Positions 49,750 to 61,545 of a stretch of 64,000 nucleotides of DNA are shown here, in pieces. The notes beneath the pieces were generated by a model. It was not told the origin of the DNA and did not search any database. It saw only the letters and a list, made by a program, of their open reading frames with translations. The position numbers and the translations under genes are program-made. Source of the stretch: Saccopteryx bilineata (lineage: Eukaryota > Chordata > Mammalia > Chiroptera > Emballonuridae); NCBI RefSeq assembly GCF_036850765.1, contig NC_089492.1, forward strand, positions 183,102,106-183,166,105. Direction: 5' to 3'. Positions within the stretch are counted from its first letter, which is position 1, and each line of letters opens with the position of its first letter.

Positions 49750-50496
49750 GAAAAACACTCTGTATCACTTAGTTTCAAAATAGATGAGGTGCTATTTCTT
49801 GTTCCTGCCAAACATGCACACATATATCTTAGTTTTGTACTTCTTGCTTTCTTCTCTTTTCTTTAGAATGTGAGAGTGAGTTGGGTTTTTAGTCAACTGC
49901 GTGACCAAGGGAAACCTGAGGGCTTTTAGTTTCTGCATGTTGTTGGAGGTGGGGAAAGAGCAGGTGCTGTGTATAAGAAGGATCTCCTGGCTTAGAGAGA
50001 GAGGCAAGGGGTGTCTTAAGAGCAAGAGTATTTTGTTTGTCAGCTAAGGTAACCATGTGGCCTGCCAAGCTCTGATGTGTTCAGACTTGAGCTTCGCGGA
50101 GAAGATTTCACAAAGGCGAGTTCTTGGGATTAGTTCTGTGGGCTAAGTAGGCTAGGGTATTCTCACGGGGCTATTTCTGTATAAAAAACTCTCTGGAACA
50201 ATCTGAGAACCCACTAACCACTGAGGTTTACTGTAATATATCTTCTAGTCACTCTCTGTTGCATCACTTCCCCTCCACTTTATGCTTAAGAGAATGATTG
50301 TGTGTGCACATGTATATATCCACGTGAGTGTGTGTTATGTGTAATCCAAAGTTATGTTACCATGGAGAGTTGTTTGAAAAAGGCACCTATGAACCACTTC
50401 AGCTGAACATATAAAAATGCATTTCAAAAATCAAAGCTCCTCTTATATATTGTACATAGATTCTCTGGAAGGACACAATAAAATTAGTAACAGGGC
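49750..50496. other. Intergenic, unique
   Basis: No repeat or gene recognised. Confidence 0.4.
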
Positions 50497-50865
50497 CCTG
50501 GCCAGTTGGCTCAGTGGTAGAGCATCGGCCCCGCGTGTAAATGTCCCGGGTTCAATTCCTGGTCAGAACACAGGAGAAACAACCATCTGCTTCTCCATGC
50601 CTCCCTGTCCCTCTTCTCTCTGTTTCTCTCCCTTCCCCTCCTGCAGCCATGGCTTGATTGGTTTGAGTGTGTCAGCCCTGGGCACTGAGGATGGTTCCAT
50701 GGAGCCTCTACCCCAGACACTAAAAATAGCTCACTTGCGAGCATGTCGCAGATGGGCAGCGCACTGGCCCCAGATGGACGTTGCCAGGTGGATCCTGGTT
50801 GAGGTGCATGCAGGAGTCTGTTTCTCTATCTCCCCTCCTCTCATTTGGAAAAGAAGGGGGGGAGA
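50497..50865 (+). mobile_element. Older-subfamily SINE B
   Basis: GCCCTGGCCAGTTGGCTCAG head, 'gggttcaattcctgg', 'ccatggcttgattggtttgag', 'ctaaaaatagctcac' and an A/G-rich end. It shares the older-subfamily markers with 47942-48345. No clean flanking duplication seen. Confidence 0.9.
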
Positions 50866-50869
50866 ATAA

Positions 50870-51716
50870 GAGGAGTGGTTTCTGGGAAAAAGGATTGGGG
50901 GTAAGGGTCAGTGGGCTGAAGGAGATTTACTTTTCACTGTGGACTTTTTATTTTTTTGTTTTACCATAATCATTTAGTACTTTTTAAAAATAAGCCTGGA
51001 GTGGATATGCCAAGGCTTCTCTTGGAAAACATTTGCTGGCTCACATATTACCTTTGACTTCTGCACTCAGCTTCCCAAGAGAAAACTGGAAACCTCCGAA
51101 CAATCATGGCTTGATTATGAAGAAGGACCCTGGCTGCCTTCTTGGACACTATCCACTGCACTGGATAAAGTGTGTTGAGGGGAGATACCCCGTCTTTCAG
51201 ATTCAACAATAATCAATGACAACTTTAAACACATTCTCCCTGGCACTGCACAGAGAGTGCAGCCGAGGGTGAAGGCAGCAGCCCACTGACTCAGGGAGCT
51301 CGGCATCAACATAAAGCCTAAAGGAGCCTGCCAAGCCAGTATGAAACAACTCATCCGGTTTGGCCAGGGAGGCTCTGTACCTGGTCACATGGAAGAATAT
51401 TAAACACTTTCATAATGTGTCCACACAGGTTTTGATTCCCAAAGAGATATGGCTCAGACCTCCGAAACAGGAGTGACCTTATTGTGTATTCTCATACTGT
51501 CTCTGCTGAGCTGATGACCCACTTCCAAACTGAGAGTACAAATGACAAATGAGCATCCCAATAGCACTTCCATTTCCATTTTACTATACTGGGAGTACAC
51601 TAAAATAAAGACTGTCCATACAGCTCCTCTCGTTGACGCTGTATTCAAAGTGGACTAACTGGATTGTACTGGACAGAGTTCTGGTCATTAGAAATTATTA
51701 GCCAATGCAAGAGGGA
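50870..51716. other. Intergenic, unique
   Basis: No repeat or gene recognised. Confidence 0.4.
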
Positions 51717-51799
51717 GGGAAGTCCAAGTGTGCTTTTATGGTAATTAAACGAAATAAATACAACAAAATTAAATTTATTCTGACATTAAAAAACATTTT
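51717..51799 (-). mobile_element. hAT copy 2, left fragment
   Basis: 'aagtccaagtgtgcttttatgg...aaattaaatttattctgacatta' matches hAT copy 1 at about 12495-12570. The element's left terminal repeat is missing. The homologous continuation is found at 61546, so the copy appears split by later insertions. Confidence 0.75.
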
Positions 51800-51984
51800 T
51801 AGCCTGACCTGTGGTGGCGCAGTGGGATAAAGCATCGACCTGGAACACTGAGGTTGCCGGTTCAAAACCTTGGGCTTGCCCGGTCAAGGCACATATGGGA
51901 GTTGATGCTTCCTGCTCCTCCCCTTTCTCTCTCTCTCTCTCTCTCCCCCCCTAAAAAAAAAAATCAATAAATAAAAATAAATAA
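51800..51984 (+). mobile_element. SINE family C inserted in hAT copy 2
   Basis: AGCCTGACCTGTGGTGGCGC head, 'cacatatgggagttgatgcttcc', CT-rich stretch, (AAAT)n tail. The tail runs directly into the 5' end of L1 copy 3. Confidence 0.9.
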
Positions 51985-53320
51985 GAGACAAGATGGCGCT
52001 GGAGTAGGCAGACGTACCAGCATCTACCTCCCAGAACCAATGTGGATTACAAACTAATTTTATGAACTATCAGCTGGAAAAACCAACTTTGGAATAAACT
52101 AAAAGGACTCTTCAACCAAGGAACGCTGAAGAAGCCACACAGAGACTGGTAGGAAAAGCAGAAACGCAGAGAGGGCTGCCCAGCTTCTCGGAGCGAACGG
52201 CAGCAAGGAGAGACTCGCATGGCGGGAAGTGAGTTTAGCAGAGGGGGAAGGGTCCTGAGCCCCAGGAACAAAGCCCCAGCCTGCAGCCCCAGAGCCCAGA
52301 AGAAGCGTAAGGGCAGTATTTAGCTGGAAACAAGTCAGGATACTGTTTGTGAGAGAGTCTGATTTCTCAGACCCAGGATCCTTCTTAAAGGGACCACACA
52401 GAACATCTCTCTCACAAACACTCACCCAGGGCTCCTGCAGACGGAGGGAGAGGGGAGAGAACCACAGTAACAGGAAGAGAGTGCAATCTAGGAGGCATAG
52501 GGAAAAACATTTTGGGAGATAGCCACCCTAACCCCTGGGACGAGTCACTCCCCAAAGCTGAAGTGAATATTTCCCCCGGAAACAGCAATACCAGCAAAGG
52601 GAAGCAGGAGAGCAGCCAAACAAGCTCCCCCGCAGCATTCAGAGCAGAGTCGCATAGAAGGAGGGAGCTTTCGGGTCTACAGTAGTGAGTCTTAGGGTCC
52701 AAGCTGCAACGCCCCCACCCACGCGGCTGAGGGCGCACCGGAGAGCGGGCGGCAGCGGGAGACAAAAGCGTGGTTCTGCTGGCAGGGGCGGAAGCTGGCT
52801 GGCCACCACTGGGCTCAGGTGTGAGCTCAATCTTGCCCGGCTAGGGAGAAGGGGGCGTGCAAAAGCAGCCAAGCTCAGCTGCCGGCAGCCTGTAATCCAG
52901 CCTCCGGGAGAAGGGCGGGAAACCCAGAAAGGGTAGAAACCAGCCCCGGAGCAAGGGCAGAGGAGCACATCCCTGCCCCGCCCGTGCAACCCAGGCTTTC
53001 GGTCTGACTTGGTAGCCTGCTCCTCCCGCGAGGGTGGAGCCAAAAGCCCAGAAGAGGCGGAGTTCCACTACGAAGCTGAGCTTGGGCACGCAGCCCTGCC
53101 TGGCGGTAGAGCCAAGGCTAGCAGCTGTTCCTTGAGTGGGATCATCCTGCAAAGGCAGGGCGAAAGCTCGGAAACAGGTGGAGACCCGCAGCAGAGCAAA
53201 GGTGCTTGCCAGTGCCCTCAGGACCGAGCATAACGTCACACACAGGGGCGGGGCAAAGGCCAAGGCCACCAACCCTTGTGCACCCGAGCACGTGATCACA
53301 GCCACTCTCGTGAAGAGAAA
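51985..53320 (+). promoter_or_regulatory. L1 copy 3 5' UTR / internal promoter
   Basis: GC- and CpG-rich from about 52680 to 53300. It starts with CAAGATGGCG, the YY1-type box that positions transcription start in L1. Long open frames on both strands here are a by-product of the base composition. Confidence 0.7.
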
Positions 53321-54232
53321 ATGCGGAGGCAGAGAAATACAACACAAATAAACCAAGAGAAATCCCCAGAAAAGGACCTAAGTGAATCAGATATAACCAA
53401 ATTACCAGATGCAGAGTTTAAAATAACGATTGTTAGGATGCTCAAAGATATTAGAACCACCATAGATGGCCATTACGAAAACCTAAATAAAGAGATAACA
53501 AATATAAAAAAGGACATTGAAATAATAAAAAAGAATCAGACAGAAATGACAAATACAATATCTGAAATAAAGAATACAATGGAAGGAATTAAAAGCAGGA
53601 TGGATGAAGCAGAGAATCGAATCAGTGAGTTAGAGGACACAATAAATAAAGGCACAGAAGCAGAGCAGAAAAAAGAAAAGAGACTCAAAAAGTCTGAGGA
53701 AACTCTAAGAGAGCTCTGTGACAACATGAAGAGAAATAATATCCGCATCATAGGGGTTCCTGAAGAAGAAGAGAAAGAACAAGGGATAGAGACTTTGTTC
53801 AAACATATTATAGCAGAAAACTTCCCCCAATCAAGGCAGGAAAACATTTCACATGTTCAGGAAGCACAGAGAACTCCATTAAGGAGAAACCCAAAGAAAC
53901 CAACACCAAGACACATCATAATTAAATTACCAAAGCTAAATGATAAAGAGAAAATATTAAAAGCTGCTAGAGAAAAAAAGACTATCACCTACAAAGGAGC
54001 CCCCATAAGGATGACTTCCGACTTCTCAACAGAAACACTTGAGGCCAGAAGGGAATGGGAAGAAATACTCAAAGTAAGGCAGAACAAGAACCTACAACCA
54101 AGACTACTTTATCCAGCAAGGCTATCATTTAAAATTGAAGGAGAAATAAAAAGCTTTACAGACAAAAAAAAACTCAAGGATTTCACTGCAACCAAACCAA
54201 GGTTGCAAGAAATGCTAAGGGACCTCTTGTGA
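53321..54232 (+). CDS. L1 ORF1p, intact (303 aa)
   Basis: An uninterrupted frame from ATG at 53321 (MRRQRNTTQINQEKSPEKDL) to TGA at 54232. An upstream ATG at 53276 is in frame, but 53321 fits the ORF1 length and composition. Residues ~35-135 are a heptad coiled coil (trimerisation); ~140-235 are the RRM (RNNIRIIGVPEEEEKEQGIE, then FKHIIAENFP); ~235-300 are the C-terminal domain ([31 protein letters not shown]). ORF1p is the RNA-binding chaperone that packages L1 RNA. It is somewhat shorter than human ORF1p (338 aa). Whether it is transcribed is unknown. Confidence 0.85.
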   Translation: MRRQRNTTQINQEKSPEKDLSESDITKLPDAEFKITIVRMLKDIRTTIDGHYENLNKEITNIKKDIEIIKKNQTEMTNTISEIKNTMEGIKSRMDEAENRISELEDTINKGTEAEQKKEKRLKKSEETLRELCDNMKRNNIRIIGVPEEEEKEQGIETLFKHIIAENFPQSRQENISHVQEAQRTPLRRNPKKPTPRHIIIKLPKLNDKEKILKAAREKKTITYKGAPIRMTSDFSTETLEARREWEEILKVRQNKNLQPRLLYPARLSFKIEGEIKSFTDKKKLKDFTATKPRLQEMLRDLL

Positions 54233-54299
54233 ACAGATCAAAGGAAAAAAAAAGAATATAGCAAAAGAGAAAAATAGTTTTAAAGAAAAAAAAAAGGCA

Positions 54300-57200
54300 A
54301 CAAACAATTACATATCAGTAATAACCTTAAATGTTAATGGATTAAATGATCCGATCAAGAGACATAGGGTAGCTGCGTGGATAAGAAAACAGGACCCATA
54401 CATATGCTGTCTACAAGAGACACACCTTAAATCAAAAGATGCACACAGACTGAAGATAAAAGGATGGAAAAAAATATTTCAAGCAAATGGAAATGAAAAA
54501 AAAGCTGGGGTAGCAATACTTATATCAGACAAAATGGACTTTAGAACAAAGACCATAGTTAGAGATAAAGAAGGTCACTACTTAATGATAAAGGGAGCAA
54601 TACAAAAGGAAGATATAACCATTATAAATATCTACGCACCTAATATAGGAGCACCTAAATATATAAAGCAGACTTTGATAGACTTAAAGGGCGAGATCAA
54701 CAGCAATACTATAATAGTAGGAGATTTCAATACCCCATTAAAATCATTAGACAGATCCTCAAGAAAGAAAATTAACAGCAAACAAAGAAACAGCAGACTT
54801 AAAGGACATATTAGATGAACTCGATTTAATAGATATCTTCAGAACCTTTCACCCTAAAACAGCAGAATATACATTCTTTTCAAGCGCTCATGGTACATTC
54901 TCTAGAATAGACCACATGTTAGGGCACAAAAGCGGGCTCAACAAATTTAAGAAGATTGAAATCATATCGAGCACTTTCTCTGATCACAATGGCATCAAAC
55001 TAGAAATCAACCACAATAGAAAAATTGAAAAACATTCAAACACTGGGAAACTAAATAGCACGTTATCAAACAATGAATGGGTTAACATTGAGATCATAGA
55101 AGAAATTAAAAAATTCCTAGAAACAAATGATAATGAGCATACATCAACTCAAAATTTATGGGACACAGCAAAAGCAGTCCTGAGAGGGAAGTTTATAGCA
55201 TTACAGGCATACCTCAAGAAGCTAGAAAAAGCTCAAATAAACAACTTAACCCTGCATCTAAAAGAACTAGAAAAAGAACAGCAAGTAAAGCCCAGAGCTA
55301 GTAGAAGGAAGGAAATAATAAAGATAGGAGCAGAAATAAATGACATAGAGGCTAAAGAAACAATACAGAGCATCAATGAAACCAGGAGCTGGTTCTTTGA
55401 AAAGGTAAACAAGATCGATGAACCTTTAACAAGACTCACCAAGAAAAAAAGAGAGAGGACTCAAATAAATAAAATTAGAAACGAGAGTGGAGAAATAACA
55501 ACTGACAGAACAGAAATACAAAATATTGTAAGAAAATACTATGAAGAACTGTATGCCAAAAAACTAGACAACCTAGATGAAATGGACAATTTCCTTGAAT
55601 CATATAATCTTCCAAAAATCAATCTGGAAGAATCAGAAAACCTAAACAGACCAATTACAACAAATGAGATTGAAACAGCTATCGAAAAACTCCCAAAAAA
55701 GAAAAGTCCTGGGCCTGATGGCTTCACAAGTGAATTCTACCAAATATTCAAAGAAGAACTAACTCCTATCCTTCTCAAGCTATTTCAAAAAATTCAAGAG
55801 GAAGGAAGACTTCCAAACTCCTTTTATGAGGCGAACATAATTCTGATTCCAAAACCAGGCAAAGACAACACAAAAAAAAGAAAATTATAGGCCAATATCC
55901 CTGATGAACTTAGATGCAAAAATCCTCAACAAAATATTAGCAAACTGGATCCAGCAATATATGGAAAAAATCATACACCATGATCAAGTAGGATTTATTC
56001 TTGGGAGGCAAGGCTGGTACAATATTCGCAAATCAATCAATGTGATTCATCACATAAACAAAAGAAAGGAGAAAAACCACATGATAATTTCAATAGATGC
56101 AGAAAAAGCGTTTGATAAAGTCCAGCACCCATTCATGATCAAAACTCTCAGCAAAGTGGGAATACAGGGAACATACCTCAACATGATAAAGGCCATCTAT
56201 GACAAACCCACAGCCAACATCATACTCAATGGGCAAAAATTAAAAGCAATCCCCTTAAGATCAGGAACAAGGCAGGGGTGCCCCCTTTCACCACTCTTAT
56301 TCAACATAGTTCTGGAAGTCCTAGCCCAGCAATCAGACAAGAAAAAGAAATAAAAGGCATCCAAATTGGAAAAGAAGAAGTAAAACTATCATTATTTGCA
56401 GATGACATGATATTGTATATAGAAAACCCTAAAGTCTCAGTCAAAAAACTACTAGACCTGATAAAAGAATTTGGCAAGGTGGCAGGATATAAAATCAATA
56501 CTCAGAAATCAGAGGCATTTTTATACACTAATAATGAACTGTCAGAAAGAGAAATCAGGGAATCAATCCCCTTTACCATTGCAACCAAAAAAATAAAGTA
56601 CCTAGGAATAAATCTTTTTTTTTTTTTTCTTTTTTCTGAAGCTGGAAACAGGGAGAGACAGTCAGACAGACTCCCTCATGCGCCCGACCGGGATCCACCC
56701 GGCACGCCCACCAGGGGCGGTGCTCTGCCCCCCAGGGGGCGATGCTCTGCCCATCCTGGGCGTCGCCATATTGCGACCAGAGCCACTCCAGCACCTGAGG
56801 CAGAGGCCACAGAGCCATGCCCAGCGCCCGGGCCATCTTTGCTCCAATGGAGCCTTGGCTGCGGGAGGGGAAGAGAGAGACAGAGAGGAAAGCGCGGCGG
56901 AGGGGTGGAGAAGCAAATGGGCGCTTCTCCTGTGTGCCCTGGCCGGGAATCGAACCCGGGTCCTCCGCACGCTAGGCCGACGCTCTACTGCTGAGCCAAC
57001 CGGCCAGGGCCCCTAGGAATAAATCTAACCAAGGAGATTAAAGACTTGTACTCGGAAAATTATAAAACATTGATAAAAGAAATCAGGGAAGATACGAATA
57101 AGTGGAGGCATATACCGTGCTCATGGTTAGGAAGAATAAACATCATTAAAATGTCTATATTACCCAAAGCAATTTATAAATTCAATGCAATACCAATGAA

Positions 57201-58533
57201 AATACCAATGACTTACTTCAAAGATATAGAACACATATTCCAAAAATTTATATGGAACCAAAAAAGAACACGAATAGCCTCAGCAATCCTGAAAAGGAAG
57301 AAAAAAGCGGGAGGTATCACACTTCCAGATATCAAGTTATATTATAAGGCCATAGTACTCAAAACAGCATGGTACTGGCATAAGAACAGGCACATAGATC
57401 AATGGAACAGAACAGAGAACTCAGAAATAAACCCAGAGCTCTATGGACAACTGGTATTTGACAAAGGAGGTAAGACAATACAATGGAGTAAAGACAGCCT
57501 CTTCAACAAATGGTGTTGGGAAAACTGGACAGCTACCTGCAAAAAAATGAAACTAGACCACCAACTTACACCACTCACAAAAATAAACTCAAAATGGATA
57601 AAAGACTTGAATATAAGCCGTGAAACCATAAGCATCTTAGAAGAAAACATAGGCAGTAAGCTCTCTGACATCTGTCGCAGCAATATATTTGCTGATTTGT
57701 CTCCACAGGCAAGTGAAATAAAAGACAGGATAAAGAAATGGGACTTTATCAAACTAAAAAGCTTCTGCACAGCTAAAGACAATAAGAACAGAATAAAAAG
57801 ACAAACTACACAATGGGAGAATATATTTGACATAGTGTCTGATAAGGGGTTAATAACCAAAATTTATAAAGAACTTGTAAAACTTAATACCAGGAAAACA
57901 AACAATCCAATCAAAAAATGGGCAAAAGAAATGAATAGACACTTCTCCAAAGAGGACACACAGATGGCCAATAGGCATATGAAAAAATGCTCAACATCAC
58001 TAATCATCAGAGAAATGCAAATTAAAACCACAATGAGATATCACCTCACACCAGTCAGAATGGTGCTCATCAATAAAACAACACAGAATAAGTGCTGGCG
58101 AGGATGTGGAGAAAAGGGAACCCTCCTGCACTGCTGGTGGGAATGCAGACTGGTGCAGCCACTGTGGAAAACAGTATGGAGATTCCTCAAGAAATTAAAA
58201 ATCAAACTGCCTTTTGACCCAGCTATACCACTGTTAGGAATATACCCCAAGAACACCATAGCACTGTTTGAAAAGAAGAAATGCACCCTCATGTTTATGG
58301 CAGCATTGTTCACAATAGCAAAGATTTGGAAACAGCCCAAGTGTCCATCAGAGGACGAGTGGATTAAAAAGCTTTGGTATATATATACTATGGAATACTA
58401 CTCAGCCATAAGAAATGATGACATCGGATCTTTTACAACAACATGGATGGGCCTTGATAACATTATACTGAGTGAAAGAAGTAAATCAGAAAAAACTAAG
58501 AACTATATGTTTCCACACATAGGTGGGACATAA
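54300..58533 (+). pseudogene. L1 ORF2, nearly complete but frameshifted and SINE-interrupted
   Basis: Endonuclease ([54 protein letters not shown]), reverse transcriptase ([42 protein letters not shown]) and the cysteine-rich C-terminus ([20 protein letters not shown]) are in order. At least three frame changes occur: near 54780-54850 (an apparent small insertion in 'aacagcaaacaaag'), near 55885 and near 56330. A SINE B splits the region at 56616. The endonuclease catalytic region is readable but the full protein is not. Confidence 0.88.
56616..57011 (-). mobile_element. SINE family B (antisense) in ORF2 of L1 copy 3
   Basis: Full-length copy with perfect 15-bp duplication CCTAGGAATAAATCT at 56601-56615 and 57012-57026. 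Very similar to the copy at 20204-20613 (shared 'ccaccaggggcggtgctctg'). Confidence 0.97.
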
Positions 58534-58625
58534 AGATGAGACTCAGAGACATGAACAACAGTGTGGGGGTTACAGCATGGGGGGAGGAGAGGGAGGGGGT
58601 TGGGGGAGGGGAGGGGCACAAAGAT

Positions 58626-58859
58626 CATGGCTTTTCAGCATTTGCCATATTCCCCCCTTAATCTATAGACAGACAGCAAATATTTACGTATGGTGTTCCC
58701 ACTATAAAGACTGCTGTCTTAGGGACAAATGCTGATAAACTATTTCAGCAGTTCCTCCTTCTTCAAAGACTTATATGTAAACATAGAGCTCCATGTTTCA
58801 TAGGACATACTCAAGCTCACTCCATGCTCCCTGGTGCTTTAGCACAAGGGAATGCCCCC
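58626..58859. other. Unassigned sequence where the L1 copy 3 3' end is expected
   Basis: After 'gaggggcacaaagatc' the sequence no longer matches the L1 3' UTR seen in copies 1 and 2. No poly(A) is present. It may be an alternative 3' UTR or foreign sequence joined by deletion. Confidence 0.4.
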
Positions 58860-59150
58860 CCTTTTTTTTTTTTGCCTACTGGGGGGAATGCTCTGCCCAT
58901 CTGGGATGTTGCTCTGTTACAACCGGAGCCATTCTAGTGACTGGGGCGGAGGCCATGGGGCCATCCTTAGGGTCCAGGGTGGATTTGCTCTGGTGGAACC
59001 TTGGGTGCGGGCGGGAGGAGAGAGACCAAGAGGAAGGAGAGGGAGAGGAGTGGAGAGGTAGATGGGCGCTTCTCCTGTGTGCTCTGGCTGGGAATCGAAC
59101 CCGGGAATCCTGCACACCAGGCCAATGACTCCGACGGGTCTACCATATCA
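58860..59150 (-). mobile_element. Damaged SINE family B (antisense)
   Basis: Poly(T), then 'gcctactggggggaatgctctgcccatctgg', the body, and 'gctggggaatcgaacccgggaatcc'-like end. Internal and head deletions; the last ~30 bp of the head ('gccaatgactccgacgggtctacc') is rearranged. Confidence 0.85.
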
Positions 59151-59175
59151 TGCTTTTTACTTAAAAAAAAAAAAA

Positions 59176-60887
59176 TTTACATTTCTTTTGAATGCTGATG
59201 AACAGGAGACACCAAATCTTTTTCACCTGCAAACTACTACCTTCTTTATTAGATCTAGCTAATAACACTGTTCTGTCTTTTTTCCAAATAGCTCCAGATA
59301 TATGGAAAAGATTTATATAGGTGGAAGGGGATCCTCAAACCCCTCAGCAAGATCTTCTGAGAATGGCTTTTAAGATACCTAGAGGCGCCCTGGCCGGTTG
59401 GCTCAGCGGTAGAGCGTCGGCCTAGCGTGCGGAGGACCCGGGTTCGATTCCCGGCCAGGGCACACAGGAGAAGCACCCATTTGCTTCTCCACCCCTCCGC
59501 CGCGCTTTCCTCTCTGTCTCTCTCTTCCCCTCCCGCAGCCAAGGCTCCATTGGAGCAAAAGATGGCCCGGGCACTGGGGATGGCTCTGTGGCCTTTGCCT
59601 CAGGCGCTAGAGTGGCTTTGGTCGCAACATGGCGACGCCCAGGCTGGGCAGAGCATCGCCCCCTGGTGGGCAGAGCGCCGCCCCATGGTGGGCGTGCCGG
59701 GTGGATCCCGGTCGGGCGCATGCGGGAGTCTGTCTGACTGTCTCTCCCTGTTTCCAGCTTCAGAAAAATGAAAAAAAAAAAAATTAAAAAAGAAAAAAAA
59801 AAAAAAGATACCTAGAGGCAGAAAAAGCCCAATAGAGATCAGGGGAACTACCAGCTTTTAGGATACACCCTTAAAGGCTCCAACACCCCAAAGGGTCTCA
59901 TAGGATGCCATCTGAGTCCTGCTTCAATAGTGGAAAGGAAGGTCATTGAGCTAAAGCCTGCCAGGCTTACACGCCTCTGCTGTGAGGAAACAGGGACACT
60001 GGAAGGTGGGCTTCCCCCTTGCTCCTCTAAGGGAGGGTTCAGTCTCTTCCAGCCCTGCTCCAGCCACCTATGACCTAACCTTCCCCAGAAAGCTGGGGTT
60101 TGCCACTGAAGGCTGAAGGTGCCCAGGGCCGTCGGCCCCATCTACGACACTTTGGACGAGCCTAGGGTATTTCTTCCAAGAAGCAGGTAAACTGATCTCA
60201 TTCGCACAAGGGCCACTTAACTATGTTTTGCCTGAATAGTCAGGTTTTTTATTCTTCCCTCAAAGATCTCTGTTGTGGGTGTTGATAGTCCTATTTTCTG
60301 CTGCTTTGCTTAATATATAATGTTTCCTTTATCCCTCCTACCTCAATGCCCCACTCATATTTCAGGCTGAGACCTACTCTTAATTTAGAGCTCTCTTTCC
60401 TCCTTTTGCCAACTTGTATTATGAATTTACCTTTGCCACCCAGCTTAGTGTGTCCCAAGGTTCTCTTTACCAGGCCACAGTCACAGAGCTCCAGGGAAAA
60501 GCAACCTGGTCTCAACTCTCCAGGCAGAGGAGAACAGAAGCTCCATATCCACGCATGCTGCAAATGGCTTTTTCCAGTCTGCCTGAATCATTACCAGCTA
60601 GAATCAGTGGTCATTGGGACTTGGACATGAGCTGCAAAGTATAGAATGGTGACAACAATTCCAGTGCCATGCGGACTTTTCCTGTGGGGAACTTTCCTGG
60701 ACTCCTGCTCCCTGTGACAGCTCCTAACAGACTGAACTGTGGTTGGGTTGCATTTTTCAGGGATTTGGCATGGTGATGGGGCCAACTTGGACTTGGGGAA
60801 CATGTTAAGGACACTACTCATTCATGGATTCTTGCTGTATTGGCCAAGAGTTTGCTTAAAGGCTGTTAATCACTGTAAAAAAAATAG
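59176..60887. other. Unclassified ~1.3-kb block (excluding the SINE) ending in an L1 3' piece
   Basis: GC-balanced sequence, not AT-rich like the neighbouring intergenic DNA. It is contiguous across the SINE at 59387-59804. No frame longer than about 95 codons and no terminal repeats were found. It ends at 'ctgtaaaaaaaatag', directly abutting L1 ORF2 3' sequence. It could be an LTR-element remnant, L1-linked 3' sequence or unique DNA. Confidence 0.4.
59387..59804 (+). mobile_element. SINE family B
   Basis: GCCCTGGCCGGTTGGCTCAG head, full body and a long A-rich tail. Perfect 15-bp duplication AAGATACCTAGAGGC at 59372-59386 and 59805-59819. Confidence 0.97.
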
Positions 60888-61323
60888 AGGACTGGATGAA
60901 GAAGATGGGGCACATATACACCATGGTATATTATTCAGCTAGGAGAAAGGGTGACATCGGATCACTTATAGCGGAATGGTGGAGTCTTGGTAGCATTGTG
61001 CGGGGTGAAATAAGCGAATCAGAAAAAAACAGGAACTGCAGGATTCCATACATTGGTGGGACAGAAAAGCGAGACTAAGAGGCATGAACAGGAGTGTGGT
61101 GGCTATGGGGGGTGGGGGGAGGGAAGGAGGGAGAGAGGGAGGGGGAGGGGTACAGAGAAAACTGGATGGAGGGTGGCGGAGGATGATCTCTCTTCGGGTG
61201 ATGGGTATGCAACAGAACTAAATGACAAGATAACCTGGAAATGTTTTCTTTGAATGTATGTACCCTGATTTATTGATGTCACCCCATTAAAATAAAAATT
61301 TATTTATAAAAAAAAAAAAAAAG
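60888..61323 (+). mobile_element. Severely 5'-truncated L1 (3' ~430 bp)
   Basis: Starts at 'gaggactggatgaagaagatggggcac', the last ~60 codons of ORF2 (YYSARRKGDIGSLIAEWW), then the polypurine 3' UTR (61108-61160), 'tgtaccctgatttattgatgtcaccccat', 'aataaaaatttattta' and poly(A). No convincing duplication was seen. Confidence 0.9.
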
Positions 61324-61545
61324 AAACAGTTGCTAGGATGATATGTCTTTATAATTATAGTAAATATTTAATGTTTCCCTATAAAATAATTGTATTCTTA
61401 ATTAGTTATCCAACTGTTGAAAGTGCAATAAACTGAATACCCGGGTGACAGTAGTTATCAAATAAATAATTTGGTATAATGGGAAAAAAATAAAAAAAAA
61501 TAAAAAAAATAAAAATAAATAAATAAATAAAAGTAGAAAAAAGGA

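Larger units (their letters stand above)
51985..58625 (+). mobile_element. LINE-1 with complete 5' end, ORF1 and ORF2 (L1 copy 3)
   Basis: Begins GAGACAAGATGGCGCTGGAG with a YY1-like CAAGATGGCG at 51989-51998. It has a GC-rich 5' UTR (to 53320), intact ORF1 (53321-54232), a ~70-bp gap, ORF2 to 58533 and a polypurine 3' UTR start. The canonical L1 3' end and poly(A) seen in copy 1 are not found after 58625. A SINE B (56616-57011) interrupts ORF2. Its 5' UTR differs from that of L1 copy 2, so it is a different subfamily. Confidence 0.9.

Noticed and set aside
52680..53300. CpG-rich region as a host gene promoter (CpG island)
   Set aside because: It lies between an L1 5' start (YY1-like box) and L1 ORF1, so it is the L1 5' UTR.
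59176..60887. Endogenous retrovirus with coding genes
   Set aside because: No gag, pol or env motif, primer-binding site or paired LTRs could be seen; only an unclassified label is justified.
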